Source of the DNA: CBDUXT01 sp965371245
Lineage (GTDB): Bacteria; Planctomycetota; Phycisphaerae; UBA1845
DNA length: 34,899 nucleotides
NCBI GenBank assembly: GCA_965371245.1
Contig: CBDUXT010000065.1
Location: 1 to 34,899, forward strand
Direction: 5' to 3'
Shown: positions 7,974 through 16,634 of the stretch, piece by piece
Layout of the letters: every line of letters begins with the position of its first letter
How positions within the stretch are numbered: position 1 is the stretch's first letter
Translations under genes and position numbers: made by a program
The notes under the pieces: model-generated
The model's input: the letters and a program-made list of their open reading frames with translations, nothing else
Databases searched by the model: none
Told to the model about the DNA's origin: nothing

Positions 7974-9209
7974 GTGAACCGACGAGCCGGTTGCATGGTC
8001 CTTGTCGCCGCCATCGGACTCGGTTCGCGCGCGGCCGCCGGGCAAGAGGCGGTTCCCGCGAAGCGCGTGGCCTCGTGGGGGCAGTGGCTCGGCGGCTCGG
8101 AACGAAACGGGGGAGTGCCTACCGGCGCACTGGCGTCAGCGCGTCATCTGAAGTCCACCGTCCGTTGGAAGGCAGAGCTGGGGGCGGGTTATTCGAGCGT
8201 TTCCGTGCATGGCGACACCGCGCTGGTCATGTTCACCGCGGATGAGGGCGAGGTTCTGGCCGCGATCAACACCGGCGACGGCACGCAGCGCTGGCGCATC
8301 GGTTTGGAGCCGAAAGACAAGCCAGGGGATTGGGGCCCGCTTTCCACGCCGGCGACCGACGGAGGCTCCGTCTTCGCGCTCGGTTCGCGCGGACACTTGT
8401 ATGCCGTGGAGCTGGCGAACGGAAAGAAACGTTGGTCGCACGATCTGGTGAAGGGTTTCGGAGCACGCCAGCCGAACGATGGTTTCGCCACGTCGCCCCT
8501 GGTCTTCGGCGATCTGGTTGTGGTGGCGGCCGGCGGAACGGACGGACAGAGCCTTCTCGCGTTTCGCAAGACCTCCGGCGAGCTGGCCTGGTCAGCGCAG
8601 TCCGATCTGATCGAGTATGGTTCGCCGGCGGCCTCGACCATCGCCGGGGTAACACAGATCATCATGCCATCCACCACTCGCGTGTTCGGCGTGCGCGGCT
8701 CGACGGGTGAGTTGCTTTGGAGCCTTGAAGCCAAGCCCGATACCTGGTCCACACCGCTTCCGCTTCCGGGTGATCGTGTGTTTCTCCCGCTCGCAAAGAC
8801 GCTCGCGTTGGTAGGAATCGAGCGCGACGGCAGCGCGTGGAAAGCCGAAACGGTCTGGGAGAAGCCCGGGTACGCGGCGCACCGATTCTTCGCCCATGCC
8901 GACAACTTCCTGTACGGATGCACGGCCGCGGGCATCGTTTGCTTGGATGCCAAGACGGGTCGCGAGGTCTGGAAGGAAGAGGTCGCTCAAAGCTCCGGCG
9001 TGCGCGTGGGAAACCGGATGTTCGCGCTGGAGGTGCGATCCGGCGACCTGCGTGGCTTCAACCTCGTGCCGGACGCCTATCAGGAAGTGTTTCGCCAGAA
9101 CGTGTTTTCATCGGAGGGACACTGGACCGTACCGAGTTTTTCGGACGGGCAACTGTTCCTGCGAAGCAAAGCGAACTTCGTGGCCTTGCCGCTTGAGCCA
9201 GGTGAGTAA
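7974..9209 (+). CDS. exported PQQ-like beta-propeller repeat protein
   Basis: The protein is built of outer-membrane-assembly/PQQ-type blades: LAAINTGDGTQRWRIGLEP, LYAVELANGKKRWSHDLVKG, LLAFRKTSGELAWSAQSD, VFGVRGSTGELLWSLEA and IVCLDAKTGREVWKEEVAQ. It is a single repeat domain of about 360 residues with no enzymatic residues I can name; such proteins often act as secreted binding or scaffold domains. I chose GTG 7974 because it gives a compact signal peptide (MNRRAGCMVLVAAIGLG, cleavage near AAAGQ). The frame is open further upstream, to TTG codons near 7884-7890, and the second of these has GAGAGGG at good spacing, so a 28-30-residue longer product is possible. It follows the DUF6624 gene directly. 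Confidence 0.85.
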   Translation: MNRRAGCMVLVAAIGLGSRAAAGQEAVPAKRVASWGQWLGGSERNGGVPTGALASARHLKSTVRWKAELGAGYSSVSVHGDTALVMFTADEGEVLAAINTGDGTQRWRIGLEPKDKPGDWGPLSTPATDGGSVFALGSRGHLYAVELANGKKRWSHDLVKGFGARQPNDGFATSPLVFGDLVVVAAGGTDGQSLLAFRKTSGELAWSAQSDLIEYGSPAASTIAGVTQIIMPSTTRVFGVRGSTGELLWSLEAKPDTWSTPLPLPGDRVFLPLAKTLALVGIERDGSAWKAETVWEKPGYAAHRFFAHADNFLYGCTAAGIVCLDAKTGREVWKEEVAQSSGVRVGNRMFALEVRSGDLRGFNLVPDAYQEVFRQNVFSSEGHWTVPSFSDGQLFLRSKANFVALPLEPGE

Positions 9210-9244
9210 CATCGCGTGTCACAGGTAGCACGCTCATGTGTCGC

Positions 9245-9283
9245 TCCCGAGCCGCGGGCTTTAGCCCGCGCGGACGTCCGCGC
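9245..9283. repeat. GAGCCGCGGGCTTTAGCCCGCG palindromic repeat
   Basis: The copy starts TCCCGAGCCGCGGGCTTTAG. CCGCGGGC pairs with GCCCGCG across a TTTA loop, followed by a perfect 16-bp palindrome (GCGCGGAC/GTCCGCGC, 9268-9283). A near-identical copy lies inside the gene at 25023-25052, and degraded copies lie at 2954, 12701 and 25619. Here it sits between convergent genes. Confidence 0.8.
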
Positions 9284-9376
9284 TAGCTAGAGCACGCGGC
9301 TCAGGTAGCTGTGAAACGGGACACCGGCGACAGAAAGTAGTGGAACCGGCCCGGACGTGCGAACGACAGGGCCTTA

Positions 9377-9832
9377 TCACTTCTCGTCGCGTGACGTGTG
9401 GTCGTGGACGATCATCCATTGCCCGGCGTCGCGCCGAAAAATCAGGCTGAAGGCGCCGCCCACCGGGTCGTCCCGGTCGAGGTGCCAGCGACCAAGAACC
9501 AGCGCAACACGCCTGGAGTGCAACTCAATTTCGAGATCAGAAAAGGTCAGCCGACCCATGGCGTCCCGGTCCGGGTAGCGCTTGTGGTAGCCCGCAAGCG
9601 TCGCCTCCCATCCCCGCGTGACCTTTCCGCCGGAACTGAACGTCAGGCCGGGCGAGTGCCAGTAGGGCTCCATGAAGGCTTCGATATCCCCGGTGTTCCA
9701 TGCCACCGCCTGGCGATCAAGGATGCCTGCGATGCTTCGGGCTGCGGGGCCGGCTCCGCCAGCCACGCAGCCGCCCAAGAGAGCGAGCACAGTAGCGCAG
9801 AAGGGGACGGCATAACGGATTGCAGCGGGCAT
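9377..9832 (-). CDS. NTF2/SnoaL-like (DUF4440-type) lipoprotein
   Basis: A 151-residue protein with a signal peptide ending in the lipobox LLGGC (lipidated C22), so probably membrane-anchored on the outer face. The mature domain has the cone-shaped NTF2-like pattern: ILDRQAVAWNTGDIEAFMEP near the start, the middle block TRGWEATLAGYHKRYPDR, and an ending of ALVLGRWHLDRD, GAFSLIFRRDAGQWMIVHDH. Such DUF4440/YybH-like proteins bind small molecules or act as ketosteroid-isomerase-like enzymes. No specific substrate can be read here. It is followed by a gap of about 45 bases before the 3' end of acnA, which is on the same strand upstream. Confidence 0.8.
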   Translation of the reverse strand: MPAAIRYAVPFCATVLALLGGCVAGGAGPAARSIAGILDRQAVAWNTGDIEAFMEPYWHSPGLTFSSGGKVTRGWEATLAGYHKRYPDRDAMGRLTFSDLEIELHSRRVALVLGRWHLDRDDPVGGAFSLIFRRDAGQWMIVHDHTSRDEK

Positions 9833-9879
9833 TCGACTCTCCCAGGCTGGAAGCCCGTGGCACGTTCAACACAGCGACG

Positions 9880-12600
9880 TTACGAACCGGCCAGCTTCCG
9901 TAGGACGGCGGGAAGAATCCCTCCGTTGCGGTAGTAGTCCACGTCCACGGCCGTGTCCAGGCGGCAGAGAAGCGTGATGCAGCGCGACTCGCCGGAGTCG
10001 GGAGCAGTCACCCGGACCTCCAGGTCTTGTCGCGGCTGCACATCGTCCGCGAGGCCTATGAAGTCGAAGGTTTCGTTCCCGGTGATCCCCAGTGACTCGC
10101 GCGTCTGGCCGCTTTGGAACTGAAGCGGCAACACACCCATGCCGACGAGGTTGCTGCGGTGGATGCGCTCGTAGCTTTCCGCGATGACCGCGCGAACCCC
10201 GAGCAACAGCGAACCCTTGGCGGCCCAGTCGCGCGACGAGCCCATCCCATAGTCCTTGCCGGCCAGCACCACCAACGAGGTTCCGTCGGCGCGGTACTTC
10301 TGGGCGGCATCAAACACCGACATCTGTTCGCCCGTCGGAAGGTACGTCGTGACTCCGCCTTCGGTGCCCGGAGCCAACAGGTTGCGAAGTCGGATGTTGG
10401 CGAAGGTGCCGCGCGTCATCACGCGATCATTCCCTCGGCGCGAGCCGTAGCTGTTGAAGTCGATGGGCGAGACGCCCTGCGCCTGAAGATACGCACCCGC
10501 CGGCGAGTCAGGAGTGATCGCGCCGGCCGGCGAGATATGGTCCGTGGTGACCGAGTCCCCGACCATCACCAGCACGCGCGCCCCGGCAATCGGCTTGATG
10601 GGGGATGGGGCGAGGGTAAGCCCGTCGAAAAACGGAGGCTCTTGAACGTACGTGCTGGCATCGTCCCACGGATAGGTGTCGCTGGCCGTGCCGGTGATCC
10701 GGTTCCACTTTTCGTTCGCCTCAAACACGTTGGCGTATTGCTGTTGGAATTTCTCCGGCGTGACCGAGTAGGCGACGGCGTCGTCAATCTCCTTTTGGGT
10801 CGGCCAGATGTCTTTCAAGAAGACGGCTTCACCGTCGGAGCCGACGCCCAGGGGCTCGGAGGTCAGGTCGATGGCGGTCGTGCCGGCCAGTGCGTACGCG
10901 ACCACAAGCGGCGGCGACGCGAGATAGTTCGCCTTGACCAGGGCGTGGATTCGCCCCTCGAAGTTGCGATTGCCGCTGATCACGGACGCGGCCACGAGGT
11001 CGCCCTTGGTGACCGCCTCGGCCACCGGTTCGGGAAGCGGGCCGCTGTTGCCAATGCAGGTGGTGCATCCATATCCGACCGTCTGGAAGCCGAGCTTGTC
11101 GAGGAAGGGTGTCAGACCGGCGTCGTTGAGATAGTCGGTGACCACCCTCGACCCCGGCGCCAGGCTGGTCTTGACATAGGACTTAACCGTCAGACCCTTC
11201 TCGACCGCTTTCTTTGCCAGCAGACCGGCCGCGATCATCACAGACGGGTTGGAGGTGTTCGTGCAACTGGTGATGGCCGCGATGACCACGGACCCGTGTG
11301 TCAACGTCTCGGTATCGTCGTTGGTTTTGACGTCTGCCGTTCGCCCCAGCGCCTTCTCGTCGAGTGCGAACCCACGCTGTGCCACCGGCGCACGCAGGCT
11401 TGATGCAAACGCCGACTTCATCTCGCGAAGCGGGATGCGGTCCTGCGGCCTCTTGGGACCGGCCAGGCTCGGGACGACCGTGCCCAGATCGAGCGAGAGC
11501 GTATCGGTACATGTCGGCTCCGTTTCGCCCGCGACACGGAAAAGACCCTGCTCCTTGGCGTAGCGCTCGACCAGATCAATCTGTTCGTCGGGTCGCGCGG
11601 TTTGGCGCAGATAGGCGAGCGTCGCATCGTCAACGGGGAAAAAGCCCATCGTCGCGCCATACTCGGGGGCCATGTTCGCAACCGTGGCACGGTCGGCGAG
11701 GCTCATGCCGCCTAGACCCTCGCCGAAGAACTCGACGAACTTACCCACGACGCCCTTGGCCCGAAGCATTTCGGTGATGGTCAGGACGAGGTCCGTAGCC
11801 GTCGCACCCTCCGGCAATCGCCCGGTCACCCGGAACCCGATGACCTCGGGCATGAGCATGTACACGGGTTGGCCGAGCATGACCGCCTCGGCCTCGATGC
11901 CCCCGACACCCCAGGCCACAACGCCCAGACCGTTGATCATGGTCGTGTGGCTGTCGGTTCCGACGAGGCTGTCGGGCATGGCCACACGCACGCCGTCCAC
12001 CTGCCGCGTGGCGACGACCGAAGCGAGGTATTCAAGGTTCACCTGATGAACGATGCCGGTTGCGGGAGGGACCACGCGGAAACCGTCGAAGGCGTTTTGT
12101 CCCCAGCGCAGGAACTGATATCGCTCGAGGTTGCGGACGAACTCACGATCGACGTTGATCCCCAGCGCATCGGACGAGCCGAAGGCATCGACCTGGATGG
12201 AGTGGTCGATCACCAGATCGACGGGAACCTGGGGGTTGATCTTGCCGGCGTCGCCGCCAAGCCTGACCATCGCGTCACGCATGGCCGCCAGATCGACGAC
12301 GGCCGGCACGCCGGTGAAGTCCTGGAGCAGCACGCGCGCGGGGATGAACGGGATCTCGCGCTGGGCTACGTTACTTGCTTCCCACGAGGCCAACAGCTTG
12401 ACATCGTCTTCGGTCACGCGGAAGCCGTCCACGTTCCGCAGCACGCTCTCCAAGAGCACCTTGATGCTGCGCGGGAGCCGGTCCACGTGGCCCACCCCGG
12501 CATCGGCGAGAGCGCCGAGGCGGTGGATTTGCACGTCCCCTTGTCGCGTGGAGAGGGTTGCCTGTGCGCCGAATGCGTTCGTGTTGGTTGTAGTTGTCAT
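9880..12600 (-). CDS. acnA: aconitate hydratase A
   Basis: A 906-residue AcnA/IRP-type aconitase, which isomerises citrate to isocitrate in the TCA cycle in the cytoplasm. [4Fe-4S] ligands are C446 (ITSCTNTSNPSVM), C512 and C515 (GYGCTTCIGNSGPL). Other family blocks are VDLVIDHSIQVD, SLVGTDSHTTMINGLGVVAW, GVGGIEAEAVMLGQP, ISGNRNFEGRIH, and in the C-terminal domain GSRRGNDRVMTRGTFANIRL and GKDYGMGSSRDWAAKG. Length is normal. The ATG at 12600 gives the usual MTTTTNTNAFGA start, with GAGAG 9 bases upstream; a 15-residue upstream extension is unlikely. The next gene upstream on the same strand encodes an Nfu-type Fe-S carrier, then Rex. This suggests shared need for cluster supply and redox control. 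Confidence 0.97.
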   Translation of the reverse strand: MTTTTNTNAFGAQATLSTRQGDVQIHRLGALADAGVGHVDRLPRSIKVLLESVLRNVDGFRVTEDDVKLLASWEASNVAQREIPFIPARVLLQDFTGVPAVVDLAAMRDAMVRLGGDAGKINPQVPVDLVIDHSIQVDAFGSSDALGINVDREFVRNLERYQFLRWGQNAFDGFRVVPPATGIVHQVNLEYLASVVATRQVDGVRVAMPDSLVGTDSHTTMINGLGVVAWGVGGIEAEAVMLGQPVYMLMPEVIGFRVTGRLPEGATATDLVLTITEMLRAKGVVGKFVEFFGEGLGGMSLADRATVANMAPEYGATMGFFPVDDATLAYLRQTARPDEQIDLVERYAKEQGLFRVAGETEPTCTDTLSLDLGTVVPSLAGPKRPQDRIPLREMKSAFASSLRAPVAQRGFALDEKALGRTADVKTNDDTETLTHGSVVIAAITSCTNTSNPSVMIAAGLLAKKAVEKGLTVKSYVKTSLAPGSRVVTDYLNDAGLTPFLDKLGFQTVGYGCTTCIGNSGPLPEPVAEAVTKGDLVAASVISGNRNFEGRIHALVKANYLASPPLVVAYALAGTTAIDLTSEPLGVGSDGEAVFLKDIWPTQKEIDDAVAYSVTPEKFQQQYANVFEANEKWNRITGTASDTYPWDDASTYVQEPPFFDGLTLAPSPIKPIAGARVLVMVGDSVTTDHISPAGAITPDSPAGAYLQAQGVSPIDFNSYGSRRGNDRVMTRGTFANIRLRNLLAPGTEGGVTTYLPTGEQMSVFDAAQKYRADGTSLVVLAGKDYGMGSSRDWAAKGSLLLGVRAVIAESYERIHRSNLVGMGVLPLQFQSGQTRESLGITGNETFDFIGLADDVQPRQDLEVRVTAPDSGESRCITLLCRLDTAVDVDYYRNGGILPAVLRKLAGS

Positions 12601-12700
12601 GGATGCGTGCTCTCGTCCGTGATTGCCGTGAAAACACGTCCGCAAGCACGATCCGCGGACGCGGGTTTCAAAACTCCTGGAGTGCCCTTGAGAAGCCCTG

Positions 12701-12754
12701 TTCCAAGCCGCATGCTTCAGCTTGCACGGACGTCCGCGCGGGCTAGAGCCCTCG
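12701..12754. repeat. degraded GAGCCGCGGGC-type palindrome
   Basis: TTCCAAGCCGCATGCTTCAG is followed by CTTGCACGGACGTCCGCGCG. It has the same order of blocks as 9245-9283 (CCAAGCCGC, loop, GCACGGACGTCCGCGCGG) with substitutions in the first hairpin. It lies between nfu and acnA. Confidence 0.55.
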
Positions 12755-12761
12755 GGAGGCC

Positions 12762-13025
12762 TCAGGCGCAGACGACGCGGGTGACTTCGGGCACTTGATC
12801 CTTAAGGTTGCGCTCGATTCCGAGAGTAAGCGTCATCGAACTCGAGGGGCACCCGACACAAGCGCCATGCAGCCGGACGGTCACTACCCCGTCCGCATCC
12901 ACATCCACCAGCTCAATGTCGCCGCCGTCGCTTTGCGCCATGGGCCGGAGGGTCTCAAGCACGGCGGACACCCGCTCGTACACCGAGCTTCGGGCCTTGA
13001 ATGTGCGGTGCGCTCGATCGACCAT
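12762..13025 (-). CDS. NifU C-terminal-domain (Nfu) iron-sulfur carrier
   Basis: An 87-residue single-domain protein. The domain runs from VYERVSAVLETLRPMAQSDG through GDIELVDVDADGVVTVRLHG to the CxxC ACVGCPSSSMTLTLGIE (C56, C59), the defining pair of Nfu proteins. These hold a [4Fe-4S] cluster between two monomers and pass it to apo-enzymes such as aconitases. GGGAG precedes the ATG by 8 bases. Its placement just upstream of acnA on the same strand (about 160 bases apart, with a repeat between) fits delivery of clusters to AcnA, which is an inference. There is no IscU-like N-terminal domain, so it is a carrier and not a full NifU scaffold. Confidence 0.92.
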   Translation of the reverse strand: MVDRAHRTFKARSSVYERVSAVLETLRPMAQSDGGDIELVDVDADGVVTVRLHGACVGCPSSSMTLTLGIERNLKDQVPEVTRVVCA

Positions 13026-13210
13026 GCTGCGTCACTCCCGCCGGCGCGCGGCGAACCGACTGGTTGGGGCGGTCTGAAACTCAGACGTGAGGCAACGCCG
13101 ACATGGGCCGTCGCAGCGCGTCGTCCATAGTGTAAGTCCCGACGTGAAGCGAGACAAGCGTAACGCAGGGTCGGCGGCGTTCGGGGTGTGGCTATCGTTC
13201 GTGCCCAATT

Positions 13211-13354
13211 GCGGGATGGCACGACCATGCATTGAAAGGCCTTGATGCTTCGGCGGGGTCGAGGCGCGGCCATGTTTGTCAGAAACGGAGTGACGCTCCG
13301 GTGGCCGCAACATGCCCACGCAAGCGTGGGCAAAGCGTGGGCATGGCACCCAAC
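13211..13354. repeat. long dispersed repeat, copy A
   Basis: A 144-bp segment alignable end to end with 19638-19770 (133 bp). The 11-base difference is an internal duplication of GCGTGGGCAAA near 13325-13342. By eye about 107 of 133 positions agree. It ends in the CATGCCCACGCAAGCGTGGG hairpin and the terminus ATGGCACCCAAC. It fills the gap between nfu and rex. No protein is encoded. Confidence 0.8.
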
Positions 13355-13418
13355 GCTACTTGAGCGTGGGCCAACAGAGTCGCCTCCGCCACCGAGGATG
13401 GCCACACCAGGGGGCGTG

Positions 13419-14063
13419 TCAGCTTTGCGACTCGTTCACTTGAAAGGACAACTGCTCGAGGTGGACGGCCAGATCGACCGAGGAGACGGCCACATCGGGA
13501 GGAACCTGGATTCGTACCGGCGCGAAGTTTAGAATGCCGCGGATTCCCGCTGCGATCATCTCATCGGCCACCGACTGAGCCGCCGGCGCCGGGACAGCCA
13601 ACACACCGATGCGAACTCCCTCGGTGTGGGCTACCTCGGGCATGTCAGAGAGGGGCCGGACGGTGACCTCCTTTTGGCCGTCGGTTCGCAGTCCGATCTT
13701 GGACGCGTCCTTGTCGAAGGCGGCCACGATCTCGAACCCGCGTTTGCGAAAGCCGCGAAACGCGAGCAGGGCGCGCCCGAGGTTTCCCACGCCAACCAAG
13801 AGGACGCCCGAGGTCTTGTCCGTTCCCAGGATGCGGCGCACGCGCAGGATGAGCTCCGGCACGCGGTACCCGATGCCGGGGTGGCCGAACTGCCCGAAGC
13901 AAGCCAGGTCCTTGCGGACCTGAGCGTCCGAGAGGCTCAGCGCCTCCCCCAGTTGCTTGCTGGAGACGGTTCGACGATCGGTGGCGTGGAAGGCCTCGAG
14001 TTGCCGCAGGTAGAGGCTGAGCCGCCGAACGGCCGGTGTCGGTATGTGGTCGGATTTCGCCAT
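13419..14063 (-). CDS. rex: redox-sensing transcriptional repressor Rex
   Basis: A 214-residue Rex protein. The winged-helix part covers ~10-60 (TPAVRRLSLYLRQLEAF, VSSKQLGEALSLSDAQVRKD, LACFGQFGHPGIGY). It is followed by a Rossmann fold with VLLVGVGNLGRALL (GxGxxG at 91-96) and later VLAVPAPAAQSVADEMIAAG, IRGILNFAPV and the C-terminal swapped helix VDLAVHLEQLSF. Rex binds DNA when NADH is low and represses fermentative and respiratory genes. The ATG at 14063 was chosen because family members begin a few residues before the PxPAVRRL block; the upstream in-frame start would add 17 residues. A strong promoter match lies 63-92 bases upstream. The targets are not visible from this window. Confidence 0.95.
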   Translation of the reverse strand: MAKSDHIPTPAVRRLSLYLRQLEAFHATDRRTVSSKQLGEALSLSDAQVRKDLACFGQFGHPGIGYRVPELILRVRRILGTDKTSGVLLVGVGNLGRALLAFRGFRKRGFEIVAAFDKDASKIGLRTDGQKEVTVRPLSDMPEVAHTEGVRIGVLAVPAPAAQSVADEMIAAGIRGILNFAPVRIQVPPDVAVSSVDLAVHLEQLSFQVNESQS

Positions 14064-14125
14064 TGAGTGTTTGTTCCGGCTCCCATGGGCGCCCGCCCCA
14101 CACGGTTGCTGCAAATGTCGGACGA

Positions 14126-14155
14126 ACTATAGCCTGTGGCTGGAAATGGAGTCAA
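14126..14155 (-). promoter_or_regulatory. sigma-70-type promoter of rex
   Basis: On the minus strand TTGACT (14150-14155), an 18-base spacer and TATAGT (14126-14131) form a near-consensus promoter whose transcript would start ~55 bases before rex. A small palindrome TTGCTGCAA (14106-14114) lies just downstream of the -10. It is too short to call a Rex operator. Confidence 0.6.
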
Positions 14156-14709
14156 CCCATGGGTCGATGAAGTGCGTGACGGCGCCTGGGGTGCGTCCCG
14201 GACGCACGTTCTGTCTGGTACCTGCCGCACTGACTCAGCGGACCCCACGGCGGGCGGGTCCATGACATCTCCGGCGGAACGGGGACGACGAGTCAGAGCC
14301 ACACGCGCCAGCCTGCGGACCGCACCGTCATCATGTCACCGGGCTCGCGCCCGGTGCTCTGGAAACTGCCCAACGCCGATTCTGTCATGCATCCGTGGCA
14401 GGCGTTCAACGTCTGTTCGGCTTGACACACGGGATACGATCCCGCAAGCTGCGGTGTTCCGGACCGGCTCGGCCTGCCTTCGGCTTTGCCCGTCCATCGC
14501 TGCGGTAGCCCGCGCCATCGCGCCGGGCAGCACGCGCGTCACGCTCGTCGCAGACCGCTCCTCGCAACGTCAGCAGGCGCTCGTGGATTCCCTGTGGGGT
14601 CCGCGGCGCATAGCGGCGCGGCTGCGCTCACGGCGCGCACCTTGGATGACACCCTCGGCCAAGCGCCGGAGGGCATCGATGATCGCGGCCGCCAAGACGG
14701 AGAACGTAG
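14156..14709. other. gene-free spacer between rex and 14710
   Basis: Divergent spacer of about 550 bases. An open frame runs through it on the plus strand but has no signature and overlaps the next gene out of frame. The only structure noted is a small hairpin at 14339-14356 (GGGCTCGCGCCC). GGAG near 14699 is the ribosome binding site for 14710. Confidence 0.5.
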
Positions 14710-15759
14710 ATGCCCAAAGCCACCAGGCGTTCCGTGGCCTTTATCGTCTTGCTGCTCTTGGCGGGCGGAGTCGCGACCGCTCAGGCACAACCGGTCAACC
14801 CCGAAGACGCGAACATCGACGCCTTGCGCGGTCGCACGACGATGGGGGCCGGCGATCCGGCTCGCATCGCGCGCTGGACTCAGTGGGAGGTCGATCACTT
14901 CGCCGATTTTCAGACCTTCCGCCGGCGCGTCCAGGCGCAGTACACCCATGGCCAAAACACAGTGCCGTTCAAACGGGAACTGGCCAGACAGACAGCGACG
15001 ATCGCCGTTGTGCAGTTCGGTGCAACTCCGCTCAAGGCGGGTGTCGCCCAGGCGCTGGCGCAGGCGCTGCTGGAGATGAACCGGGTCGAGACCCTCGATG
15101 GCCTGCGTGCCGGGTTGGCGGTTAGCCACGCAGGCGTGCGGCTCTTGTGTGCAAAGGCACTCGCGGCACCCGCGCTGCAACGATCGATCGCCTCCGACCA
15201 AGTACAGTTCACGCGAACGGTCCAGGCACTGACGGCGGCGGGCATGGCCGAGACGGACGCGGTGGCACTAGGGCGAATCTACGAGGCCTTATCCTACCCG
15301 CCACAGAGTACTGGGGACGTGCTCGCCGGCTTCTTGAGCATCTTTGACAACCGGTTGCGGATCCGCCGGGCGCGGAACGCCGTCGCTGACAAAGCAGAGG
15401 CTTTTGCTTTCGAGTTCTTCTTGCGGCCGGCGGCGATCAGTGCGCTGAACGCAGTCCAGAAGGCCCAGCTCGTAACGCGGCTCGCCGTCTTTCTACGACT
15501 TGACGGACAACTCTACAACACGCCAAACCTGAACGCTGCCCAGAGAGACGCCCTGGAGCGGCGGCTCTGGGTTTGTGAGGAGCTTCTGATCGCACTGGCG
15601 GGCAACGGAGGGAACGTCCGGGGCACGCTCGGGCTCGGCGGAGTCGCGAACGCGCCCGCCGTGCTTGCCGAGGTGTACAAGTGGGTCGGCGATCCCGCAA
15701 AAGGTACCGCAGGTTCGCTCACCGTAGCCCCCTGGAACGTCAAAGCCGGCGCGCCGTAG
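14710..15759 (+). CDS. exported protein of unknown function
   Basis: A 349-residue protein. The N-terminus MPKATRRSVAFIVLLLLAGG followed by VATAQAQP is a clear Sec signal peptide (cleavage near AQA-QP). The mature part is almost wholly alpha-helical in character, rich in Ala and Leu, with stretches such as GVAQALAQALLEMNRVETLD, VRLLCAKALAAPALQ and LVTRLAVFLRLDGQLYN. These look like short HEAT/ARM-type helical pairs, but I recognise no family and no catalytic motif. GGAG lies 8 bases before the ATG. It stands alone between a long spacer and the zinc-ribbon gene. Confidence is high that it is a gene and low for any role. Confidence 0.75.
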   Translation: MPKATRRSVAFIVLLLLAGGVATAQAQPVNPEDANIDALRGRTTMGAGDPARIARWTQWEVDHFADFQTFRRRVQAQYTHGQNTVPFKRELARQTATIAVVQFGATPLKAGVAQALAQALLEMNRVETLDGLRAGLAVSHAGVRLLCAKALAAPALQRSIASDQVQFTRTVQALTAAGMAETDAVALGRIYEALSYPPQSTGDVLAGFLSIFDNRLRIRRARNAVADKAEAFAFEFFLRPAAISALNAVQKAQLVTRLAVFLRLDGQLYNTPNLNAAQRDALERRLWVCEELLIALAGNGGNVRGTLGLGGVANAPAVLAEVYKWVGDPAKGTAGSLTVAPWNVKAGAP

Positions 15760-15901
15760 CGACGCGAGGGCGTGGCGCCTGAGCACGGTAGCCCGCTCAA
15801 GAAGTCTAGCACCATCCTGAAGCATACGTAGCAACTCTGGTTGACGGCCGCTGGATAGGGAGCCGACACGCAGGCGGGACGTAGGCTCTGGAGCATCAAC
15901 G

Positions 15902-16618
15902 ATGGATGACGGCCCGGACCTTGAGCGCATTTCACGGGCATGGCAATCGGCCGCCGATGATGATGTCGTTCGAGCGCGGGAGAACCGCGCCGACTTCGCG
16001 CCGGAGGTCTATGCCGTCATCGAAGATGAGGCTCGCTGGCGCGATCTTCCCGATGATGCCGCCGTCCCTACTCCGCATTGGCCAGAGGCCGCGCTGGATC
16101 GGTGGCTGAAGACTGTCCTCACGGCCATACGCGCCCATCGCGTTTGGTCGGCGCTGGCGTGGGGTGTGTGCCTCCGGATTCTCGTGCTGCCGTTGAATTC
16201 CTTCGCGCAAGACGTGAGCCCGCTTATCTGGGGCACCGTGTACGTGTCCGTCCTCGCCGCAGGCACAATGTTCATTTGTTGGCCGCTCCGTAGCTATCGA
16301 ACAGCAATGCTGACGTCCACGGCGGCGAGCGCCGGTACCGTCTGTACGGCTTTGACGGTGACCGGACTGAGGCCTGGGGCGAGCGTGATGGCGCCATCCA
16401 CGTTGGTCTTCCTGGCGCTGGCGGTAGCCGCGGTCGGCAGTCTCGCTTTGGCGGGTATCCTCTGTGTGACCGTTTGGGCGCGGAACCGATATTGGCCGGT
16501 CTATCCTCCGGGGCATTGTCTAGGGTGTGGGTACAACCTTCACGGGCTGCCGGTGCCGCGATGCCCGGAATGCGGTCGGGCGTTTGAGTTGGGAGATGAG
16601 CCGTCCCCCGCCGAGTGA
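15902..16618 (+). CDS. membrane protein with C-terminal zinc ribbon
   Basis: A 238-residue protein. The N-terminal ~75 residues are hydrophilic and acidic. Around 85-190 there are four hydrophobic stretches (WSALAWGVCLRILVLPL, LIWGTVYVSVLAAGTMFI, a third around TAASAGTVCTALTV, and LVFLALAVAAVGSLALAGIL) that should span the membrane. The tail has CLGCGYNLHGL and RCPECGRAFE (C206, C209, C221, C224), the CxxCGYxLxGL...CPxCG zinc ribbon I associate with planctomycete membrane proteins, where its job is unknown. The gene converges on the next one with only 16 bases between their stops. Confidence 0.8.
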   Translation: MDDGPDLERISRAWQSAADDDVVRARENRADFAPEVYAVIEDEARWRDLPDDAAVPTPHWPEAALDRWLKTVLTAIRAHRVWSALAWGVCLRILVLPLNSFAQDVSPLIWGTVYVSVLAAGTMFICWPLRSYRTAMLTSTAASAGTVCTALTVTGLRPGASVMAPSTLVFLALAVAAVGSLALAGILCVTVWARNRYWPVYPPGHCLGCGYNLHGLPVPRCPECGRAFELGDEPSPAE

Positions 16619-16634
16619 AAGCTGGACCGACCGG

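Noticed and set aside
7119..8045. 308-codon minus-strand frame opposite the DUF6624 gene
   Set aside because: Shadow of a conserved gene on the other strand; no features of its own.
10114..11403. Long plus-strand open frame opposite acnA
   Set aside because: It is the GC-rich antisense shadow of a certain aconitase; its sequence has no family signature.
14106..14114. TTGCTGCAA as a Rex autoregulatory operator
   Set aside because: Much shorter than, and different from, the known TTGTTAA-type Rex palindrome.
14136..15125. Plus-strand frame upstream of and overlapping the gene at 14710
   Set aside because: Overlaps a gene with a clear signal peptide and ribosome site; Arg/Ser-rich, no homology pattern.
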